Source of the DNA: Saprospiraceae bacterium
Lineage (GTDB): Bacteria; Bacteroidota; Bacteroidia; Chitinophagales; Saprospiraceae
Assembly (NCBI GenBank): GCA_016706365.1
Contig: JADJJU010000019.1
Location: 1 to 64,000, forward strand
Direction: 5' to 3'
DNA: 64,000 nt
The notes below the pieces were generated by a model. The model was not told the DNA's origin and ran no database searches. It saw only the letters and a program-made list of their open reading frames with translations. Positions within the stretch are counted from its first letter, which is position 1; every line of letters starts with the position of its first letter. The translations under genes were made by a program, and so were the position numbers. Positions 7,217 to 16,059 of this stretch are shown piece by piece.

Positions 7217-8770
7217 TCAATTGACCGCCGGATACACATAATTTGACTGAAGTCCCAGCGGGATACCCAACCACCAGTAAACCAGGAGGAATATTGTCCA
7301 CATGATGCCAAATACCAAAGTATAAGGAAGCATCATGGATACGAGCGTGCCGATCCCGGTGTTCTTGACATAACGCTGGCAGAATACTACTACTAATGGA
7401 AAATAGGGCATTAAGGGGGTTATGATATTTGAAACCGAATCGCCTACACGATAAGCGGCCTGTGTAAGATCCGGGGAGATCCCAACCTGCATAAGCATCG
7501 GAACCATAATGGGTGCGATCAAAGCCCACTTAGCAGAAGCAGAGCCAATAAACAGATTGATAAATGAGGTAAGAAGAATTATTCCTACAATCGTGACCTG
7601 ACCAGGGAGTGCCATACTCTGCAGGAATGACGCGCCCTTCAGTGCCAGTAAGGCTCCTAAATTTGACTTTCCAAAAGCATCAATAAACAAAGCACAAAAG
7701 AATGCCATTACAATATAATAACTCATACCTGAGATGGTTTTTGACATGCCGTCAATCATGTCCTTTCCTTTTTTAAATGTGCCGGCAATAAATCCATAAA
7801 CCATCCCGGGAATCAAAAAGACTATAAAAATGAGTGGAACGATGGATTTCATGAGAGGTGCATTCAGGGATGCAATCGCACCATCTTCTGCACGCAATGC
7901 AGAATCCGCAGGTCTGGCCCAAAGAAAAAATACCAATAAACAGAATAACATAGCTGCAGTAGAAATCCAGAAAGCTCGTTTTTCCGGAGAGGTAAGGGCT
8001 TTCATTTCTGGTTTGTCAGTCATGTCCTCGTCGACCGCGATTTTTTTCATCCGGGGTTCCAGGACTTTATCCGTCATATACCATCCAAGTAATACTATTA
8101 ATAAAGTAGAAGCACTGGTAAAAAACCAATTATTAAGTGGATTCAACTGAATATTCGGGTCAATGATCTGCGCAGCTGACTGTGTAAAGCCCTGTAAAAG
8201 TGGATCGATTCCGGAGGGTATAAAATTGGCACTAAAACCGCCCGAAACTCCGGCAAATGCTGCTGCGATACCTACCAAAGGATGCCGGCCCGCTGCATAA
8301 AATATTACACCAGCCAATGGAATGACCAATACATATCCCGCATCAGTGGCGGTATGTGAAACGACAGCAACTAATATGACCATTGGAGTAAGCAACATCC
8401 TGGGAGTAATACCCAGCAGATACTTCAGTCCAGCACCAATATAACCAGACTGTTCAGCTACACCTACACCCAGCATGGCAACCAAAACCACCCCAAGCGG
8501 TGGAAAGCTTGTAAATGTGGTCACCATACTACTTAGGAATGCAGCCAGGGCAGAACCTGTCAGGAGATTATTGACCTTGATAGCTTCGTTGGTTCGGGGG
8601 TCAATTTCTGAAAATTGAAAACCTGAAAACAGAGCAGATAGTACCCAAATCAGAAGCATGAGGACCAGGAATAGAATGGCTGGATCAGGTAGCTTGTTTC
8701 CTGCTTTCTCGATCATATCCAAAAAACGATCTATGGGACGTTTTTTTACTTTTTCGGTAGCTTCAGTCAT
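7217..8770 (-). CDS. AbgT-family transporter
   Basis: A 517-residue polytopic inner-membrane protein of the AbgT family, whose members import p-aminobenzoyl-glutamate or export antimetabolites such as sulfonamides. A charged cytoplasmic N-terminus is followed by PDPAILFLVLMLLIWVLS and by family signatures: SHTATDAGYVLVIPLAG, GVSGGFSANFIPSGIDPLL, SASAKWALIAPIMVPML and GDSVSNIITPLMPYFPLV. The length is normal. It is monocistronic, with repeat elements on both sides. Direction of transport and substrate cannot be told from sequence. Confidence 0.93.
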   Translation of the reverse strand: MTEATEKVKKRPIDRFLDMIEKAGNKLPDPAILFLVLMLLIWVLSALFSGFQFSEIDPRTNEAIKVNNLLTGSALAAFLSSMVTTFTSFPPLGVVLVAMLGVGVAEQSGYIGAGLKYLLGITPRMLLTPMVILVAVVSHTATDAGYVLVIPLAGVIFYAAGRHPLVGIAAAFAGVSGGFSANFIPSGIDPLLQGFTQSAAQIIDPNIQLNPLNNWFFTSASTLLIVLLGWYMTDKVLEPRMKKIAVDEDMTDKPEMKALTSPEKRAFWISTAAMLFCLLVFFLWARPADSALRAEDGAIASLNAPLMKSIVPLIFIVFLIPGMVYGFIAGTFKKGKDMIDGMSKTISGMSYYIVMAFFCALFIDAFGKSNLGALLALKGASFLQSMALPGQVTIVGIILLTSFINLFIGSASAKWALIAPIMVPMLMQVGISPDLTQAAYRVGDSVSNIITPLMPYFPLVVVFCQRYVKNTGIGTLVSMMLPYTLVFGIMWTIFLLVYWWLGIPLGLQSNYVYPAVN

Positions 8771-9197
8771 AAGGGTATTAGTTTTTGAAGTTCCAAAGTA
8801 AATAAACTACATCGTATTTATTATTCTAAAGAATGAAAAACTGTGAATAATCACAGAAACGGCCAGTTCATACGTTAAAGCATACAACAGCCGCTTCTAG
8901 CTACTTGCTTTTAGCCTCTGGCTAAACAGCCAGCAGCAGGAGTTTGAGTATAGTGTGTACTCATAGAATGGAGGTTAATTCTATCAAGGCGGTATTGTAC
9001 AGATTATAAATTTTATAAATATGTAAATATCAGAAAGTCAGAAAATGACAATGGAAATTTGAAACAATGTTTTTCGTTTTGTTAGTTTGCTTTGGAAAAC
9101 TACCATCTTTATGAAAGGATTGTCCCCTATATCTGTAATGTATGTATGTATAAGTATTTATTAATCAGTGATATTTGGTATTGAATTTTGTAGATAT
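8771..9197. repeat. Intergenic spacer with an AACAGCC/heptamer unit
   Basis: The divergent spacer contains, near 8886-8936, one repeat unit: AACAGCC, four heptamers (CTTCTAG, CTACTTG, CTTTTAG, CCTCTGG) and a second AACAGCC. The rest is AT-rich and probably holds the promoters of the two flanking genes; near-consensus boxes are present but none is convincing. Confidence 0.8.
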
Positions 9198-11426
9198 ATG
9201 AATGTAATACTTGAAAAATTTCAATCTAAAAAAAAGCGAAACTTGCATAAGTTTTGCGGATTGATGTTGATAGTGTTCACCTTGCTCTTTATTACCTCCT
9301 GTACGCATGAAAAATTGGCGGAAACGCTTCCAGAGGGAGCCTCGTACAGACTATTGCATCGATGGATAGGAGACAGGGCGCTGGATTTTGAGCTTGTTTT
9401 GGAGCCTGGGGAAGAGGGGCAGGAGTATGCAATACTGGAAACCCGCGACAGCACTCCTGTGGTTCGGGGCAATAGTGTTTCCGCTGTTAATAAAGGAATA
9501 GCCCGGATGCTACAAAAACTTCAAAGTACCAATTTTTCCTGGGAAGGGTCGAGGATTTCTTTGCCGGTGGTCTGGCCTCAAAGTGGAGCTGATACTGTGA
9601 AATGTGATATTCCATGGAGATGGTATGGAAGTGTGTGGCAAAGTACATATGAAAGTACTTTTTGGGAATGGGATAGATGGGAAAGAGAGTTGGACCTTAT
9701 GGCTTTCAATGGTGTCAATATAGTCTTACTTACAGAAGGAACTGAGCTTGTCTGGTGGAAAGTGTGGAGAACTATGGGTATCAGAGATGATGAAATGGAT
9801 GAGTTTTTTTATGGACCGGCACAACTGAATTTTCAACAACAGGGAATCGAAATAAGTTGGAAGGGAAATACACCCCGATCCTATTTTCAAAAGAAATCTG
9901 AATTGCAAAAAAAGATCTTTGAGCGGGTAAAAGAATTAGGAATGAAAACGGTAGTTCCTGTTTTCTCAGGAGTGGTTCCACTTGAATTGGCGGAGCGTTT
10001 TCCCAGGGCGAATATTTATTACAATAGAGGAGTCAGGCCTTTGGCAATATTGGATTTGAAGGATCCGCTTTATGTAGAAATTCAGAATAAATATTGGGAA
10101 GAATATACACTTACCTATGGAAAACCTGATATGCCGTTTTGCAATTTTTTCCAGAATCCTCCTGCATCTTTTATTACAGGCAGCATAGAAACAGAAGTGG
10201 CAAAAATTGGCACAAATTTGCATGCTGCATTCAAAAACCAGAAGGAAATCATTTGGAATCTTGAACCATTTCAACTGCAAAGTGAATTTTGGGATCAGAA
10301 TTTAATTAGACTCCTGTTCAAAGCATTTCCGGATCAAACAGTCACAGGTTTGCAAAATCTTACTTTGTCGAATAATCCGCTATGGCAGCAGAGAAATATT
10401 CCTGAGAAAATAAAGATGATTTACACATTTTCGCTTAACGAAGGTGGGAATAATCACTATAATCAACTACCTGTAAATTGGGCTGAACGATTTTTTCGTC
10501 TGAGAGATCAGGAAAGGATGGATGGATGGGGTATTCAGGCAGAAGGAACAGGAAATAACAGTATTCAATACCATATGCTGCATGAGATTGCGTGGAATTC
10601 TGATTCATTTGATCCTACCAAATGTCAGGAGGACTGGTGTAATTCCAGGTACGGTGCCTGTAAAACTGACTTATTGCTTGCTCAAAAACTGATTTATGAA
10701 AGTCTGGATAAGGCTAAGGAAAGCAATATGCAAAGACATTACGGGATTCAACGATTTGTATTACAGCAATCTCCCGGACTGGAATGGACATTTTATGCAA
10801 ATGCGGGATTTACCAATGAAAGGTTGAGGTTTGCATTGCAAATTTATCTACGCAATTATGAATCACACAAGGAAAATAAGTTATACGGTTTTGATCTGAT
10901 GCAAATAGCCAATCATATGCTGGCAATCGAATCTGATAGTTTGCTGGCAACTGCTGCAGAAAAGCATTTAGTTCAGCAGCCCTTACTAAGGAATTCAATG
11001 ATCATCAAAGCGGTTGAAAATATGCATCAAATGGATAGATTAAGCTTTCTTTTTGAACCGGAGAAATGGCAAAGTTTGCTTTCCAGCATCAATTATTACA
11101 GTAATAATGGCGATGACAGGAGGGCGCTTTATGCAAGTTATATGGAGATGATTGATCGGTTTTCTATCGAAAAGCCTGCTTATGGAGCAAGATTACAACA
11201 TGGATTATTGAACGGATTTTATGCTCCAAGGTGGTTATTGTTAAATGATTATCTAAATAAAAATTCCTACTATCATGAATCGGAATTCAAAGAAAAGCTG
11301 AAAGATAAAGAGAAGGAGTGGATTGAGAATGAGATGATTGAGGCTGCTGAAGAGCCGGGAGATGAGAAGGGAATGATAGAATGGTTAAAGAAAAAGTATC
11401 TCTCAGTGAAAGAGCCGGTGATATGA
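9198..11426 (+). CDS. GH89-like (alpha-N-acetylglucosaminidase family) lipoprotein
   Basis: A 742-residue protein from the ATG at 9198; a GTG ten codons earlier would bury the signal. It has a lipoprotein signal ending LLFITSC. The body follows the NAGLU/GH89 layout: IPWRWYGSVW, WERELDLMAFNGVNIVLL, RSYFQKKSELQKKIFERVKELGMK, SLNEGGNNH and GWGIQAEGTGNN. The second catalytic Glu (AEG) is in place. The first, expected in an FNEM-type segment, is not obvious: the region reads CNFFQNPPASF. Family members remove terminal alpha-GlcNAc from glycans. This copy is divergent and may have another specificity or be impaired. Probably anchored in the outer membrane. Confidence 0.8.
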   Translation: MNVILEKFQSKKKRNLHKFCGLMLIVFTLLFITSCTHEKLAETLPEGASYRLLHRWIGDRALDFELVLEPGEEGQEYAILETRDSTPVVRGNSVSAVNKGIARMLQKLQSTNFSWEGSRISLPVVWPQSGADTVKCDIPWRWYGSVWQSTYESTFWEWDRWERELDLMAFNGVNIVLLTEGTELVWWKVWRTMGIRDDEMDEFFYGPAQLNFQQQGIEISWKGNTPRSYFQKKSELQKKIFERVKELGMKTVVPVFSGVVPLELAERFPRANIYYNRGVRPLAILDLKDPLYVEIQNKYWEEYTLTYGKPDMPFCNFFQNPPASFITGSIETEVAKIGTNLHAAFKNQKEIIWNLEPFQLQSEFWDQNLIRLLFKAFPDQTVTGLQNLTLSNNPLWQQRNIPEKIKMIYTFSLNEGGNNHYNQLPVNWAERFFRLRDQERMDGWGIQAEGTGNNSIQYHMLHEIAWNSDSFDPTKCQEDWCNSRYGACKTDLLLAQKLIYESLDKAKESNMQRHYGIQRFVLQQSPGLEWTFYANAGFTNERLRFALQIYLRNYESHKENKLYGFDLMQIANHMLAIESDSLLATAAEKHLVQQPLLRNSMIIKAVENMHQMDRLSFLFEPEKWQSLLSSINYYSNNGDDRRALYASYMEMIDRFSIEKPAYGARLQHGLLNGFYAPRWLLLNDYLNKNSYYHESEFKEKLKDKEKEWIENEMIEAAEEPGDEKGMIEWLKKKYLSVKEPVI

Positions 11427-11449
11427 AGGTGTAATGAGTAAGTAAGAAG

Positions 11450-11470
11450 TTGAAAGTTGAAAGTTGAAAA
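11450..11470. repeat. Heptamer repeat TTGAAAG x3
   Basis: Three tandem heptamers (TTGAAAG, TTGAAAG, TTGAAAA) in the convergent gap after the GH89-like gene. The same trimer occurs again at 12590-12610. Confidence 0.85.
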
Positions 11471-11503
11471 GGGGGAAAATAATACTGGCCCTCTTCACCA
11501 ATC

Positions 11504-12523
11504 TTATCCATTTAAAGGAGCATTAGATTGAATATTTAAAGCAAATAACTCCTTCACAGCTTTTGTGATTCCGGCCAGGTCCTGGTTTTTCATGCATTTG
11601 AAATGGCCTTTTGGACAGGAGGATTTACCAAATTTGGTGCAGGGTCGACAGGGTAATCCATGTACTTCAAACAGAGCATTCCTGATAGATAAATTACCAT
11701 AATAGGGGGCTACCCCAAATCCCGGGATAGTACTCCCCCAGATTGAAACAATCGGTTTTTTAAAAGCTGCTGCCATATGCATCAGACCGGTATCATGCGC
11801 CATTACGACTGAGGACTGACGTACAACATCGGCAGATTGATTGAGATTGAGTTTGCCAGAGAGATTCACAATATTATTCTGTTTTTCTGCCAGAAGGTCA
11901 CCACGCGTTGCTTCCTGTTTTCCACCTAAAAGTAAGATGGGCATTTTAAGACCCGCGAGTACTTCAATTAGATGCTCGACAGGCAAAACTTTGGTATAGT
12001 GTTGTGCACCTGCGGTTACTGCGACGAAGCCCGAATCAAGTTTCATATCGGTATAATCTGAAAGATTCACCTTATCCCTTTCCGGAACAAAATAATCCAG
12101 GCCTGCCCCGTCATTTACTATTCCCAGATGTTTGACAGTCTGCATATAACGGTCTACCAGATGTATATCAGGAAGCAGATTTATATGAAATTTTGTGAGT
12201 AAAAATTTCTTGAAATTCAGTTTATTAAAAGCAACACTTCTTGCATCAGCATGTAGTTTGGCCCGTACACTGCGAATGTTTTTATGAAGATCCAGCACAA
12301 GATCATATTTCTGATCCCTGAGTAATTGCCTCACTTCCCTGACAGATTTCTGAATGGTGATGATTCGGTCAATGTAAGGATTGGCTTCGAGGGTAGAAGC
12401 AAAGGATTGTTTTGTCAAGACATGGATAGTACATTCTGATTGTTGTTTCAGACAACGATACACCGGAGTCGTAAGTATGATATCACCTATAGAACTAAAC
12501 CGAATGACTAGAATGCGCTTCAT
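11504..12523 (-). CDS. Glycosyltransferase family 9 (heptosyltransferase-like)
   Basis: A 339-residue cytoplasmic GT-B enzyme of family 9, the family that adds heptose to the LPS inner core. The N-terminus has ILVIRFSSIGDIILTTPVYRCL and the C-terminal half has VMAHDTGLMHMAAAFKKPIVSIWG, the conserved nucleotide-sugar-binding region. A Cys-rich stretch near the end (GLPCRPCTKFGKSSC, then C in FKCMKN) is common in Bacteroidota GT9 proteins. It stands alone between repeat regions, so the acceptor is unknown; a role in lipid A-core or lipooligosaccharide assembly is likely. Confidence 0.92.
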   Translation of the reverse strand: MKRILVIRFSSIGDIILTTPVYRCLKQQSECTIHVLTKQSFASTLEANPYIDRIITIQKSVREVRQLLRDQKYDLVLDLHKNIRSVRAKLHADARSVAFNKLNFKKFLLTKFHINLLPDIHLVDRYMQTVKHLGIVNDGAGLDYFVPERDKVNLSDYTDMKLDSGFVAVTAGAQHYTKVLPVEHLIEVLAGLKMPILLLGGKQEATRGDLLAEKQNNIVNLSGKLNLNQSADVVRQSSVVMAHDTGLMHMAAAFKKPIVSIWGSTIPGFGVAPYYGNLSIRNALFEVHGLPCRPCTKFGKSSCPKGHFKCMKNQDLAGITKAVKELFALNIQSNAPLNG

Positions 12524-12589
12524 GTAAAAGAATGTGGAATTAGATTTCCCGTACGGAATGAGAGGTAAATGTACAAATTAGATTTTTAG

Positions 12590-12610
12590 TTGAAAGTTGA
12601 AAGTTGAAAG
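12590..12610. repeat. Heptamer repeat TTGAAAG x3 (second copy)
   Basis: Three exact TTGAAAG heptamers upstream of the GT9 gene, followed by a GA-rich tract and, near 12728, an AACAGCC motif. Confidence 0.85.
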
Positions 12611-12782
12611 GATTTGGTTAGAAGGAAGAACGCCGGGGGGGGAGAGAAAAGAAACAGCCTGTTGCAAGGAAAGTTGAAAGTGAGTTGGTTGTTGGGAGTA
12701 AAAGATGAGGAGGATAGAAGTTTAGTTAACAGCCGTTTCCAGCCACTGGCTATAATGTTTTTTAAGTCCTGCATGCAAAAGC

Positions 12783-12873
12783 GTCACCTTTGATAGCTAA
12801 GCTAGCAAAGATGTCACCTTTTGCCGAAGGCAAAACACGTCACCTTGCGAGCGCAGCGAAGCAAGGCGTCACC
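12783..12873 (-). repeat. Hairpin array A (GTGAC subfamily, three hairpins)
   Basis: Four GTCACC separators at 12783, 12813, 12839 and 12868 delimit three palindromic segments. They are CTTTG..CAAAG with an inner TAGCT-a-AGCTA, TTTTGCC-gaa-GGCAAAA, and CCTTGC..GCAAGG with loop gagcgcagcgaa. Read on the minus strand the order is the same as in the array at 30464. Confidence 0.85.
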
Positions 12874-13057
12874 CGTGTCAGTACAAAAGCGGGTAATGCA
12901 GTCCACTTAATTTACTGGAAGAAGCTGCAGGCAGGAAATGGACTCAAAATTCATACTTCAAAATTCTGACTTTTACATTCTAATTTCTTCCTTCAAGTAT
13001 GGCATGATTTTGGGAGTAAAATACATACAGAGCAAAGTTGAATTTGTTAAGACTTGT

Positions 13058-13065
13058 TAAATTTG
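13058..13065 (+). promoter_or_regulatory. Candidate -7 box of the Cys-rich protein gene
   Basis: TAAATTTG matches TAnnTTTG and lies 78 bp before the start codon. A TTG lies 17 bp upstream, slightly closer than usual. Confidence 0.45.
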
Positions 13066-13143
13066 CAGGAATGCAGACCAAGTATTGTGATTATTCGTCT
13101 TAAATGCTCATATTTGAACCATCATTAAAAAAACAAATTAGAC

Positions 13144-13608
13144 ATGAAGAAATTGATAGTGTTCTCGATCCTGTTTGTTGCTGCTACTTTCATCAGCAAT
13201 AACGTGTATGCACAAGCATGCTGCAAATCAAAATCCACTGCTGGTGCATCTTGCAGTAAGGACAAAGCTTCTTCAACTGCTTCTGTTGCGAAATCAGAAG
13301 CTATGTTGGTTGCAATGAAAGATCAAAATGTAGTAGAAAAAGTAGACGCTACTTCCGGAACTGTTTCCTATCAAATCAGCAAAGTTGACCTGACATCAGG
13401 CCAAGCTTCTATCAGTGAAGTTGCTTTTGATGAGAACCTGGCTAAATTTGTAAATGTGTCTCCTTCTAAATCTTGCATGGCTAAAGATGCTGCTGAAGCT
13501 AAATCTTGCGCTGGAAAGTCTGAAGGCAAAGCTTGCTGCAAAGCAAAGGCTTCTTCTGCTTCTGTAGAGGCAAGTCCTGAAGCAAAGCCGACTAAGACTA
13601 GTCTGTAA
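13144..13608 (+). CDS. Small secreted Cys/Ala/Ser-rich protein, unknown function
   Basis: 154 residues. A clear Sec signal peptide (KKLIVFSILFVAATFISNN, cleavage after VYA) is followed by a mature part rich in Ala, Ser and Lys. It has seven Cys: an ACCKSK pair just after the cleavage site, single Cys in ASCSKDK, KSCMAK and KSCAGK, and a second ACCKAK pair near the end. Between the Cys clusters is a non-Cys segment with SYQISKVDLTSGQASISEVAF. The duplicated ACCK motif at both ends suggests a metal-binding or disulfide-rich periplasmic protein, but I do not recognise the family. It is monocistronic, with its own promoter and terminator. Confidence 0.8.
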   Translation: MKKLIVFSILFVAATFISNNVYAQACCKSKSTAGASCSKDKASSTASVAKSEAMLVAMKDQNVVEKVDATSGTVSYQISKVDLTSGQASISEVAFDENLAKFVNVSPSKSCMAKDAAEAKSCAGKSEGKACCKAKASSASVEASPEAKPTKTSL

Positions 13609-13632
13609 GCTTTAAATAAAAATATTTTGAAG

Positions 13633-13664
13633 AGCCGGAGAGTGAAAATTCTCCGGCTTTTTCT
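13633..13664 (+). terminator. Rho-independent terminator
   Basis: Stem AGCCGGAGA / TCTCCGGCT (13633-13641, 13650-13658), 8-nt loop, then TTTTTCT; 25 bp after the Cys-rich gene. Confidence 0.9.
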
Positions 13665-13796
13665 GTTTAGATTACCCACGCTCAATACCCGCACAGCAAT
13701 TAACCAATTAACCGTATAACCGATAACCAGCTGTTTCGCTCATACTAGCTTTGATTGCATTTGACGCGTCTATTGCCGGGGATTTGCTGGTAACAA

Positions 13797-13911
13797 GGTG
13801 ATGTCTTGCTGCACCTGCGGCTTGCAAGGTGATGTTTTTTCATGGAGTTAACCATGAAAAAGTGATGTCTTTAAATTTCTTTCAGCTCCGCTTCGAAATA
13901 TAAAGGTGATG
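13797..13911 (+). repeat. Hairpin array B (GTGATG subfamily)
   Basis: GTGATG separators at 13798, 13829, 13862 and 13906. Hairpin 1 has stem CTTGC/GCAAG with loop tgcacctgcggctt. Hairpin 2 has stem TTTTTCATGG/CCATGAAAAA with a 6-nt loop. Hairpin 3 has stem CTTTAaATTTC/GAAATaTAAAG with a loop containing cagctccgctt. Loops and order match array C, while stems 1 and 3 differ. Confidence 0.88.
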
Positions 13912-13959
13912 GCTGGCGCTATAAAGAGCGGGCAACTTCATTCCGGCTGTTCTGATTCC

Positions 13960-14095
13960 TCAACGCCTTAACCTCTCAACGCCTTAACGAACCACACCAC
14001 AAACCCGCACTCAACACTCTCACTCCGATTAACCGATTCCCCGATTCCCCGGCTGTTTAACTCTACCTTCTAAATTCTACCTTCTAAATTTCCCC
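13960..14095. repeat. Mixed short tandem repeats with GGCTGTT motifs
   Basis: Near-identical short repeats follow each other: CAACGCCTTAAC twice, CGATTCC-type heptamers, and TTCTACC/TTCTAAA alternating twice (7-bp period). GGCTGTT occurs near 13935 and 14048. Together with 13690-13735 (AATTAAC/CAATTAA/CCGATAA) this makes most of the 650-bp gap repetitive. Confidence 0.75.
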
Positions 14096-14259
14096 TCTCC
14101 CCATTTTCCGGTATATAAAATCAGGTACGTAGTCACTACTACCCATTAACTGGTATTTTATGAATATCACTATGTATGGTGTTGTTTGAGCCCTCTCAAT
14201 GGGTGCATCTTTGAGTCATCAAACCGAAATTAAATCTTCAACACCGAAAAAGAATTATC

Positions 14260-15288
14260 ATGAAAAAGTCAAACTTAAACTTCATCCTTTCAATCGCAGC
14301 ACTTTCTATTTTAATCACAAGTTGCGGAGTGAGTTCTCTGACATCTTCTACTAAAGTAGAAAATATTGTTCACGAACACCAGGTAGAAGCTCCGGTCAAC
14401 TTATACCAGCCCACTTCAGCTGCGCCTTTATTCCTGGATAAAGCAGGGGATTTAAGTATCAGTGTTGACTTCAATAAATCCGGAGAAAACACAAATGATG
14501 ATCCAAATCTGAAAAGCGACCTCAACTTGAGATCATCCTCAAAAAGTAGCCAGAAGATCAATGAGGTGAAAATGTTTTCAATGAATACGGCATATGCAAT
14601 TACCGATGACCTTTCAGTCTATGGCAGAATAGCATATGGTAAAGAATCAAAGACATATCAGCCGTACGTAGAAATGTGGGATTTGGTTACCAATAATTAC
14701 AGTACGGATTATTATCTATGGTTGCCTTTACCGATTGTATTTGTTGGTGGCGGACATTCAAGCGAATACATGGAAAATTATAGAAGATATGACTATGAAT
14801 TGACAAGATCATATGAAAATATGCATACAGAAATAGGTGTTGCAAAATCTATCAGCAGAGGTAAAATGAGAGCACAATTATCCGGTGGATTGGGTTATGC
14901 AAGAAACAATTTTGAAGGCCATCTTGCAAGGGGAAATGGAAGAGAGGTATATGGATCGCATACTGCTCAATGGTTTAATGTGCATGCACAGCCATCGATT
15001 GGAGTAAAACTTGAGTATTTTGAAGCCGGTATGTTTTTGAAAAACACATTAGTTAACAGCAGAGTAAATGCAACAGAAATACTAGGTAAACAATTTGACA
15101 ACTATACAGAAACTGTCCTTTTCGTAGAACCTGGATTCTTCCTGAAAGCCGGTCCTGAGTACTGCAGATTCTCAATGGAATACAGATATCTTGCTCCAAT
15201 TGGTAAGCCCGAAATGAAATTTAGCCAGGGAATATTTTCCATAGGAGTAAACAGTACATTCAACGTTAAGAAGAACAAGCGTACATAG
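14260..15288 (+). CDS. Outer-membrane beta-barrel-like lipoprotein, unknown function
   Basis: 342 residues with a lipoprotein signal (LSIAALSILITSCG, lipobox Cys near residue 22). After a Ser/Asn-rich linker (residues 40-105) come alternating-polarity strands typical of a small outer-membrane barrel: SMNTAYAITDDLSVYGRIAYG, ENMHTEIGVAKSISRGKMRAQLSGGLGYARN, PSIGVKLEYFEAGMFLKN and CRFSMEYRYLAP, ending SIGVNSTFNVKKNKRT. No named family is recognised. It is a single gene with its own terminator, convergent with the LytTR regulator gene. Confidence 0.75.
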   Translation: MKKSNLNFILSIAALSILITSCGVSSLTSSTKVENIVHEHQVEAPVNLYQPTSAAPLFLDKAGDLSISVDFNKSGENTNDDPNLKSDLNLRSSSKSSQKINEVKMFSMNTAYAITDDLSVYGRIAYGKESKTYQPYVEMWDLVTNNYSTDYYLWLPLPIVFVGGGHSSEYMENYRRYDYELTRSYENMHTEIGVAKSISRGKMRAQLSGGLGYARNNFEGHLARGNGREVYGSHTAQWFNVHAQPSIGVKLEYFEAGMFLKNTLVNSRVNATEILGKQFDNYTETVLFVEPGFFLKAGPEYCRFSMEYRYLAPIGKPEMKFSQGIFSIGVNSTFNVKKNKRT

Positions 15289-15331
15289 ATTTAGTAATGG
15301 ATATGATAAATTGGGGTTATGTTTGTTGGGA

Positions 15332-15367
15332 AATGGGAGAGAAGAAGTTCTCTCCCATTTTTTTTAT
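15332..15367 (+). terminator. Rho-independent terminator
   Basis: Perfect 12-bp stem AATGGGAGAGAA/TTCTCTCCCATT with GAAG loop, followed by T7; 43 bp after the lipoprotein gene. Confidence 0.93.
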
Positions 15368-15378
15368 TATGCAAAGAA

Positions 15379-16059
15379 TCACTCTCCGATGAATTTCATG
15401 AAAGCTTCTCTGAACCCTGCACTTATTGGTAATTTATGTTCCCCTATTTGAACATGATTATCCACAACTTTATCTATCCAGTTCAATGAAACGATATTTG
15501 AGCGGTGAATCTGGATGAATAAGCCGGGAGGAAGTAAATTCAATGTATCCATGATCGTTGCTCTGACAATAATGCGTTCTGTGATGGTTTGGTACACTAC
15601 ATAATTGCCTTCGCTTTTTACAAAGAGAATATCCTGATACCGAAGTTTTCGCTTATGATTTCCACTATTAACAAAGAAGAATTCAGTTTGGAACTTAGAA
15701 CTTAGTGATATTTTGTCCCGCACTTTATTCATGGCAAGCAAAAGTCTTGAAAAATCAAAGGGTTTAAGAAGATAATCAACTGCATTCAACTCGTAGCTTT
15801 TGCTGGCATGTTCACTAAAAGCTGTTGTGAATATTACTAAACATTGACTTGCTAAATGATCCAATACCTGTATACCATTTATATCAGGCATTTGTATATC
15901 CAAAAGTAGCAGATCGATTGTATGTGAATTCAGGTATTTGATAGCTTCAAACGGGTCAGTAAAAGTAGCCTCCAATTGTGCAAAATCAATTTTTGCCATG
16001 TGATGACGGATGATATCCAGCGCTTTTGGCTCGTCGTCTATTGCAACACATTTAATCAT
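15379..16059 (-). CDS. LytTR-family response regulator
   Basis: 226 residues. The receiver domain (1-120) has the acidic pair DDEP at 8-11, the phospho-acceptor Asp54 in LLLLDIQMPDING and Lys99 in YLLKPF. The LytTR DNA-binding domain (about 130-226) contains ILFVKSEGNYVVYQT and FIQIHRSNIVSLNWIDKV. It overlaps the upstream kinase gene by 4 bp (ATGA-type coupling), and the pair ends an operon that starts with an ABC exporter/peptidase. The likely role is to adjust this operon in response to the state of the exporter or its substrate. Confidence 0.95.
   Translation of the reverse strand: MIKCVAIDDEPKALDIIRHHMAKIDFAQLEATFTDPFEAIKYLNSHTIDLLLLDIQMPDINGIQVLDHLASQCLVIFTTAFSEHASKSYELNAVDYLLKPFDFSRLLLAMNKVRDKISLSSKFQTEFFFVNSGNHKRKLRYQDILFVKSEGNYVVYQTITERIIVRATIMDTLNLLPPGLFIQIHRSNIVSLNWIDKVVDNHVQIGEHKLPISAGFREAFMKFIGE

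Noticed and set aside
13371..13694. Minus-strand frame opposite the Cys-rich gene
   Set aside because: A shadow of the real gene, which has a signal peptide, promoter and terminator.
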